DNA from: Xiphias gladius
Lineage: Eukaryota > Chordata > Actinopteri > Istiophoriformes > Xiphiidae
Direction: 5' to 3'
Length of the DNA: 64,000 bases
Assembly: GCF_016859285.1 (NCBI RefSeq)
Contig: NC_053422.1
Coordinates: 12,881,501 to 12,945,500 of the forward strand
Positions 57,401 through 64,000 of this stretch are shown here, in pieces. The stretch's first letter is position 1; each line of letters begins with the position of its first letter. Both the position numbers and the translations under genes were made by a program. The notes below the pieces were generated by a model. The model had not been told where the DNA came from. It made no database searches and saw only the letters and a list, made by a program, of their open reading frames with translations.

Positions 57401-60133
57401 ACCTTTGCGTTTGTCGGTCCATAGCATTTTTGAATCAAATTCCAAGGGTCCATAACAAACATATGTATTAACACCAGATGGACTGTGTCTCGGTGTTGCT
57501 GAGGTCTGTAAAGACTCACCAGTGGGGATAAATGCTGGTTGCTGGAGCTGCATATTAGTCAGGGCTTGGTGGTAGTGGAACATGCTGGGGTTGAAGACAG
57601 CGGCAGCAGCTCCGTTGCTCTTCTCTAAGATCGGCCTCTTTGGTAGTGGCTGCACGACCCCTGGCGGCAGAGCCTGGCCAGGAGGACCAGAGGAGGGAAA
57701 AAAAAGATTTTTTATTTCAGGACTGGCTCCTGTGGGCTACAAAACTTGCCCTTTCAGTATATAAATGCTTTCCATAAAAAAAAAAGCATTATCTAGTGTT
57801 ATCTCAGAGTAAATATACAGCTGTATCTCAAAGCGCACGTTAGACTCAAAATCTAGTTGACGTGGATGTTTCTGTTTACCACCACAAGAGGACACTGCAG
57901 CATCTAAGATTAGCTGAGGTGATGTGGGAAGGCCCAGAGGTCAGGACAAGAGCAAAATGGGATTGCTATGATTTCATTTTCTAATGGGCCCTGTGCCGAA
58001 ACATCATACCGCAGTGGAAGATAACTAAAATAACTTTTGACGCATAATAGTAACATAAAAATATAACATGAATATGGGGAAAAAAATTTTAACACACAGT
58101 ACACCACTGTAGGATGTTATACCAGGTTGATGCAAGAATATGTTTTTAATTATATGACCTGATTTATCTTAGATTAAATATGTGAAAATGTGAACCATTG
58201 GTGACTATACAGAATAGTACTAATTGAAACCTTGTTACATTTTGTTTCTAATTCCTTTCATTTTCCTACTTTCTATTTGTATTTTTGTATTGGATTCCGA
58301 TACTGTGTTTCTTGTTTTTCTGCATCAGCACTGCAGATTGACCTGATTACATTGTAGCGGCTCACAACGCTAACCTAGCCCCTGTAGCTTGCTTCACTGA
58401 TAGAGGCTCAGACCCATGCACAGAAGCAGACATTCATGAAAAACATAATCCCCAGACCACAATATCAAGTTTCATGATGGCTGAGGGATACTGTGACACC
58501 CTGATCCCCCAAAGCATCAGTAAACAATATCAAAGAGCAGAACAAGAAAGTCTCCTACTGTTTCATTACAGTGTTACGCAGATATGATAAACGGCGACTT
58601 GTAACTATTGCGAAGCTGAGTATTGGTTTACAGCTGTGTTTTTCTGTTCTCCATATCACAGAAAAGCAGTTGATAAAATGTTCAACCCCTTGCCTAATGT
58701 TTACTCTTGGTAAAAAGAAAATACAGTTCACAGTGTTTTGCCCCTGTCGCATTGCTGAGAAGGACTCACCAAGCCTGTGTTGGTGATTGTGTTTTGAGTG
58801 GCTTGGTGCTGTGCAGCCTTGATCCTGGCCTGCAGGTGAGCAGGGGGATGGAAGTACTTGCACTTGTCTCGGCTGCAGCGGCCCTTGATGTAGTCCATGC
58901 AGACAATGACCGAATTCTCGCTGCAGTCCACCATGCCAGCCTCCAGGGGGTGAGCGTAGCGGCAGTCGCTCTCACCCCGTGTGCAATTACCGCGCTGGAA
59001 TTCTCGACAAACCTGGCAGGGCCAGCGAGAGTACTGATCAACATCTACCTTTCATCATAATTTGGCCAAACATAGAAACACAACAACTGCAACCAGGCTG
59101 CATACCTCCAGCTTGTCTGTGCGCACATGTTTTTGTGCAGAGGTGCCATTGCCCATGGCGGCCAGGCCGGTGGGACTCCCAGGGACCAGCAGGGGAGTAC
59201 TGGGCAGCAGCTCAGGCATCAAGCCCATGCCTGGGCCCATGTGGCTCAGGTATGGACTGAATGCCATACTGGGACTCGTTGCCAGGGAGGGCGTCACCGG
59301 GAATGTTGTCTGAAGGAGGGAGAGAACGGCCGAGACAAGAGAGACAAAATGAGAGGTTATGGCAAAGCTTTCACTAGCTTTAGGAGAAGATTGGGTGGTA
59401 ACTGGTACTGTAGGTTTTTTACAGTAATGAAAACAATTCAGTTACCTAGAGCTACACAATTACTTTTTGAAGCAAAAAAAAAAAAAAAACATATGAGGGA
59501 TAATGGATAATAAATAAAGTTTTACCTGTAATATTTGATATTCAGGCAATGCCAATTTCCTTTTAAAGATTTGAATGGGAATTAGACGGGCCTTCCAATT
59601 CTACTTTCAATCTGGCTGAACAAAATCATAACCATCCAAAGTGGTTTTGATTAACAAGAGTTTGAACAAAATAAAAGACAAATAAACAAAATAAAATGCA
59701 ATATGGCAGTAACTAATTACCTATTTAATTTGATTTGGAAATACCCAGTGGTTGTACTTTGGCAGGGATCTCTAAATATTATATTCACTGTAAATGGACA
59801 GAAAGTCAAAGCAAGTAAGTTCGGCTTTCATCTTTAAACAGACAAAAGAATCCTCTTTTTCTTTAGTTGAAACGAAAAATTCCGCTTCTGACAGCAAGCT
59901 CTACTTGCAGGCATGACTAGTGGCACTTGCATTATTTAAGAGTCACGGTTTTAGTGTGGGCTGCTCACTATGGGCTGCAGCTGTGTTCCAGGCAGCATGA
60001 ACTGCATCTGTTGAGCCAACATGGCTGCCGCGGCCTTCTGCTGGATCAGGTTGTTCCTCCCGTTAATCTCCAGCTGGGTTTTCAGGTGTGGAGGTGGGTG
60101 CAGGTATTTACAGTTCTCACGTGTGCAGCGTCC
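51416..60133 (-). CDS. mbnl3: Muscleblind-like splicing regulator 3, 3' part (5' exons outside window)
   Basis: Seven exons are seen: 59969-60133, 59106-59309, 58770-59012, 57520-57673, 55681-55716 (36 nt, alternative), 53590-53684 (95 nt) and 51416-51433. Together they give 304 codons plus stop, and stay in frame with or without the microexon. The first begins in zinc finger 2 ([12 protein letters not shown]), so fingers 1-2 start beyond 64000. The third carries finger 3 (C-x7-C-x6-C-x3-[15 protein letters not shown]) and finger 4 (C-x7-C-x5-C-x3-[13 protein letters not shown]). [19 protein letters not shown] and [17 protein letters not shown] identify MBNL3. By family knowledge it binds YGCY motifs in pre-mRNA and controls alternative splicing and mRNA localisation in muscle and brain. 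The 54-nt exon carrying a nuclear localisation signal in MBNL1 was not found between 57674 and 58769. The last exon is the least certain part. Confidence 0.93.
53590..53684 (-). CDS. mbnl3: mbnl3 95-nt exon (VPMMHGAT...)
   Basis: The exon is exactly 95 nt, the size of the equivalent MBNL1 exon. It encodes [14 protein letters not shown], then [11 protein letters not shown], after completing a split Val codon. The acceptor (AATAAAAG|TTCCC) is weak, as is common for regulated exons; the donor is CAG|GTTTGC. Confidence 0.85.
55158..55295 (+). mobile_element. tRNA-derived SINE
   Basis: GGTGGCCTAAGTGTTTAAGG is a clear RNA polymerase III A box in a tRNA-like head. It is followed by CAACCCCAGTATAAGTTTGA, an eroded B box (GGTTCAAAT-like). 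It ends in a C/T-rich tail (CACATCTCCCTCGCCATG, TTTTCTCTCTC). I recognise the family from percomorph genomes. It lies in an mbnl3 intron, opposite to the gene. Confidence 0.7.
55681..55716 (-). CDS. mbnl3: mbnl3 36-nt alternative microexon ([12 protein letters not shown])
   Basis: It is flanked by GTGACAG| and |GTAGGTC. It is exactly 36 nt, encodes [11 protein letters not shown] plus split Gly/Val codons, and is in phase with both neighbours, so it can be included or skipped. It corresponds to the 36-nt exon of MBNL1-3 (GxxLCMxPxxxx), which is alternatively spliced in vertebrates. It is too short for ORF finders. Confidence 0.88.
56452..56800. repeat. Dispersed repeat, 'ATCGATTAATCG' family, copy 10
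   Basis: This copy is nearly full length. It starts GGGGCTGCAACTGATTAATC, has AATCAATCGATTAATTTTTT, AGGTCAGAAAATAGTGAAAA and TTTAGAGGCTAGAACCAGC, and ends TCAACTAATCAATTCATTGA. It lies in an mbnl3 intron. Confidence 0.85.
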
Positions 60134-61183
60134 CTGAAGAAGAGAGAGGAGGGAGGAATGATGAGTGGGAGAGCAGACAGACAGGAAGACACTCTTTAGT
60201 GACTCTTAGTGAAGGGAGATGAAGTCACATGACATGAAGATGAGAATAACGTAATTAAGAGGCTAAATCTATCAAGGGTGTAGCTTAAGACAGGCTACAA
60301 TGGCCACTCAAAACCACAAATAAAAAGCTCATCTTAGTGCAGCAATTGATCTAAGTTTAGCAGAAGGCTTATCCATATAATCAAATATAATATGTTAAAC
60401 ATCAAGAGTCAAGTGTTTTCATAACAGTCTAAGAACTATGTCTTGTACAATATGTTGAAAGAAGTACTAATAAAGTCCCAGAAGGTCTTATGTAACATAA
60501 TTCATGCAACTCTTTCAAAAAGTATTAATCACATTAAAAGTATGTTACACTGGAATCAATAACAATCTGAGCGAAACAGAAATGCAGAAATTTAACTAGC
60601 ACTCAAACTAGCATTTAAAGTTGTTCCATGTTTCTATGGATAAATATACACAGTAATTACAAATTTGCAAATTTCATTTGAAAATAACTTGGCCATTCAG
60701 TTACAATCAAATTGTAAATTTCATTTTATACCATTAATGAGTCTTTTTTTAAAGTGATGTGAAATGACAGCTGTAGTATTTGAGCCAGCTTTCGATTTTC
60801 CACAGTGGCACAGCAGAAATCAAATAAACATTGACAAGAGATAAAGCTGGAGAGTGAAAACATATGCTCAACTCTCACCGTCCTGTATGACTGATTCTGT
60901 ATCACTACCTGGTGGCTATCAGTCCAATAAATAATCTACTTTCCAGAAGGAGAAAAAGCAAATATTTCAAAATATTGTATCTGACTGCAACACACGCACT
61001 TCTTTAGTTCAGAGAAGAACTAAAATTACATTAGCTGGAGAATAGAGACCAGTAAGATTATGTTCTTCATAATAATATGATAGATTATTATATTAGAATA
61101 TTATATTGCCCAGCCTGAGAATCTTAACTTGTGTTTTTTACCTGCATTTGAACTAAAAAAATGTTACAAACATGAATCCATTG

Positions 61184-61347
61184 TCAGTGATGGTGGAAGT
61201 ACTAATATCCTTCAGTAAATGCTATTATAATAGTTTATTACAAGTAGATGTGATGCAATGAAAATGTACTTTAAAAAAAGCATACATGTATTATCAGCAA
61301 AATGTACGCACAAGTATTAAAAGTACTCAGTGCAGAAAAATGGTCCC
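61184..61347 (-). repeat. Dispersed fish repeat, 'AAGTACTTTTACTT' family (reverse copy)
   Basis: It starts CAGTGATGGTGGAAGTACT. It contains TATTATCAGCAAAATGTAC and AAAAGTACTCAGTGCAG and ends AAAAATGGTCCCTGTA. It is the reverse complement orientation of the copy at 560-705. Confidence 0.75.
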
Positions 61348-62394
61348 TGTAGGTTTTTCACAACTATGTATCATTAGATTATCATTACAGATGCACTGTT
61401 GTTTAGAAAACATCTAAATGTTCCGGTTAATCTAGGTGGCATTCATTTAAACTATATTACAGACTGTTATATAAAACATATATAACGATGAAACATATTT
61501 TATCCACTCATCATGTGTTTTGTAAGATCTTAAAATGTAATGTAACTAATGGCTAGCAATGTCAAACAAATGTAAAAGAGTAAAAATATAATAAATAAAT
61601 AATATAATATTATTAATATAAAAAAACAAATCTGTATTTAAGTAGAGTATTTAAGAAATGTATTATATTGTATTGATATATTCCACAACTGGACTGTATA
61701 TATAATACATATTGGTTTCTGTTTGTGATCTTTGTCAGTCCTCACCTCCAGGAGCTCAGAACAAGGTTAAACAGCACACCTGAACCTGGGGAGAAGTGCC
61801 CTGCTAAATGACACATAAGCAGGGGGAGTGTTTGCTGACATGAGGTTTAAGCTCCAGTCACTTGAAGGACAGTTTTTAAAACACACACACACACACAAAC
61901 AGCTGTTGCAGCTTAGTATTGGAACAATGTGTCCCAGTAACTACTATTAGATATTAAAAAATACCTATACTAACATGACTTTGTTAATCTAATGATAACA
62001 AAGCACCATCCATAACTAATAATTAGCAAATGCAACATGAGACATGTGGGTTGAACAGTCAGTATTCTTCTATTCCACTTATGTACATAGTCCAAGCATT
62101 TCTATTTGTCCTGTATGAAAAGCTTCATTAAACACATGCGGGTGTTCCACTTTATGATAAAAATGTGAATTAAACAGCAAGAGATGGTTTTAAAAAAAAT
62201 GGTTTTAAAAAACATTTACCTAGGTCACATAGCTAGCAAATATTTCGGATTGTAAATTAAACTGATTATTGACTGAAAGTTGAACAATGTAGGCTGATGA
62301 GACTATAACTCTCAGACTTTCCCTAATGATATGGGAATCTGTACTTAAACACTGGAATCAATGCAATGTTTTTAGGGATGAAATTAAAGATTAA

Positions 62395-62702
62395 GTCATT
62401 ACCCAGTAATCTTGATCAATCAAAAAATCTAAAATTATTACAAATCGACAAATTTCCAAGGGCAAACAACCAATCTTCAGCTGACTTATTTTGTCCAACC
62501 AATAGTCCAACCCCCCCCACAAAAAAAAATCTGTTTACTATAATTTGAGACAAACAAAAGCAGCAAATTGTTACATTGAGCCAAAGAATGTTTGGCATTT
62601 TACTTGAAAGGTGACTTAAACAATTAATCAGGGACCAAAATAGTTGCTGATTCATTTCCCGATTTGTCGATACACTAATCAATTAATTGCTTCAGCTCTA
62701 AA
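62395..62702. repeat. Dispersed repeat, 'ATCGATTAATCG' family, copy 11
   Basis: TTTGTCCAACCAATAGTCCA, then AATGTTTGGCATTTTACTTG, GATTTGTCGATACACTAATC and AATTAATTGCTTCAGCTC, matches the family. It lies in an mbnl3 intron. Confidence 0.8.
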
Positions 62703-64000
62703 TGTTTACACCCAAAATGAAACTATGGATCCAAAACAAATGTTTCAATGACTTAGTAATAACTTAGGTTGATATACAGTATTTCTGTATTTTAGAAAGC
62801 TGAAGCTTTCCCTGCTTTGCTGCCAAAAACCATTTAGATCAGAAGTAATTCTTCATGCTACTTTTTACTTGTCATTTTTGGCTTCTTGACAAATCCTAAA
62901 TCAGATATTGATTTGTATCTAAAAGCAATTCATTTTGCCCCAGAATGTCATTAAAGCAGTGTCCTTCATCCCTGCCAGAGTCTGTGGGGAAGGTGAAGAT
63001 AGTGCTGCAGGAACACTGCAGGTCAAAACACTCAGAGGAGGAACTGCAGTCTCCATTAAACCCCTGGGCCGACAACAGCTGTCTGCCCCTGCAGATGAGC
63101 TGTTAACCCGATAAACTACCTCCACTGAGCATCAGCTACATGCTCCGTCATCAAAACCACACCCACAAAAGACATTTCGAATTAAATGATCATGAGCATG
63201 CCACACAACTGACAGAGCACTAAAGCAACTGAAATAAAACACTCTGAAGACAAACTGACGTCATGGTGCAGAGACTCTGACGGTGATGGATGATGTCGTG
63301 CTCAGATGAGAACGCATTAAAAAGGGGTTTAGCAGCAGGAAAACTACCTATACCGGACAGGAAGAAACCGCAGTGTCTCCAATACCAGCACACAGGAGGG
63401 ATTCACACAACATCACACACCAGACAAAAATCATACAAGCATTAAACATGTAGCAGCTTGAAAAAAGGTCAGGATGGTACACTGGCTTACACAAACACTC
63501 TCACTTACACTGGAGATGCGAGCAAGCTTTGCATCAGTGAGCTGTGTGTTTAGGGATGAGTCTGTAATAAGGAGTGAGGCCCATGAGCCCAGCAAGCCTG
63601 CTCAAGCTCAGAGGGAAAGAAAAGTACCTATTAATGACCCTAATGATGAACTTTATGCATTTTGTACTCCAAAACACAAACGTTAGACCAAATTACTGTC
63701 TGAATTTTGTCCTCTGGTAGTTTGAACATTAATACAGATACAACACCTGTATGAAAGCTATGGAATCTGGGTTAGACAAGGAGGCCAATCACAAGCGGTG
63801 CTGAGGTGAGTAATGGTCTGGAATCTCCTTTTGGTAGCCATAGCAACATGCTTTACAACATAGATTAAGTCCCTGTTAGTACAGTAGTGTGTTGTTGATG
63901 CACTGAGAAAAGAGAGATCGGACATTGATAAATAGGATCACTGCACAGATATAAACCTTTACACACAGTTTTAGAGCCATATTATTTCCCATATTAATAT

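Larger units (their letters stand above)
60134..64000 (-). other. mbnl3 intron running off the right edge
   Basis: No mbnl3 exon encoding zinc finger 1 or the start of finger 2 is visible here. The preceding exon must end in phase 0 upstream of 64000. The stretch holds two dispersed repeats and short AT-rich simple sequence. The open frames at 63474-63686 and 62919-63125 resemble nothing known. Confidence 0.6.

Noticed and set aside
57880-57897. CTCF-like CCACAAGAGGACAC in an mbnl3 intron
   Set aside because: Two core mismatches compared with the clean site at 9784.
63474-63686. 70-codon plus-strand ORF near the right edge
   Set aside because: No resemblance to any family I know and no splice or promoter context; lies in an mbnl3 intron.

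Overview
The window is nuclear DNA from a ray-finned fish, very probably a percomorph (spiny-rayed) teleost. The evidence is vertebrate genes with short GT-AG introns, abundant CA/TA microsatellites, Tc1-like transposon remnants, a tRNA-derived SINE and several dispersed repeats that I recognise as typical of percomorph genomes. Nothing prokaryotic is present.

Five protein-coding genes are supported by exon-by-exon reading with consistent splice phases. foxo4 (2476-5681, +) is a two-exon forkhead transcription factor of 653 residues, with a CpG-rich promoter upstream and a ~4 kb 3'UTR ending near 9.67 kb. A sestrin gene (13004-24099, -) has nine coding exons and 444 residues and lies tail-to-tail with foxo4. 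alg13 (30491-34192, -) has four exons and encodes the 164-residue single-domain glycosyltransferase subunit. rap2c (40114-41496, -) has two exons and encodes a 183-residue Ras-family GTPase. mbnl3 (51416-60133, -, 5' exons beyond the right edge) is a muscleblind splicing factor with a 36-nt alternative microexon, a 95-nt exon and a ~6.7 kb 3'UTR.

MBNL3 and RAP2C are neighbours on human Xq26, and FOXO4 and ALG13 are also X-linked, so the block matches the human-X branch of the vertebrate FOXO/MBNL/RAP2 paralogon. Human FOXO3 and SESN1 lie near each other on 6q21 in the same convergent arrangement, so a sestrin beside foxo4 is best read as a separate, possibly fourth, vertebrate sestrin ohnolog that has no X-linked human counterpart. 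FOXO factors activate sestrin genes, and sestrins restrain mTORC1, so the two neighbours belong to one nutrient/stress pathway.

The most interesting observation is in this sestrin. It keeps the peroxidase-like Cys-x-Tyr-x4-His motif and the GATOR2-contacting acidic motif, but has an exact 8-residue deletion plus Arg-to-Lys and Thr-to-Ser changes in the leucine-binding lid. Others are a GC-AG intron in alg13 proven by reading frame, a tandem CAGTAG acceptor at the mbnl3 terminal exon, a strong G-quadruplex motif in the foxo4 3'UTR, a near-perfect CTCF motif between foxo4 and the sestrin, and eleven copies of one ~330 bp dispersed repeat family.

The long stretches without exons (introns of the sestrin and mbnl3; 26.2-28.7 kb; 42.2-44.7 kb) hold only repeats or nothing I can identify.
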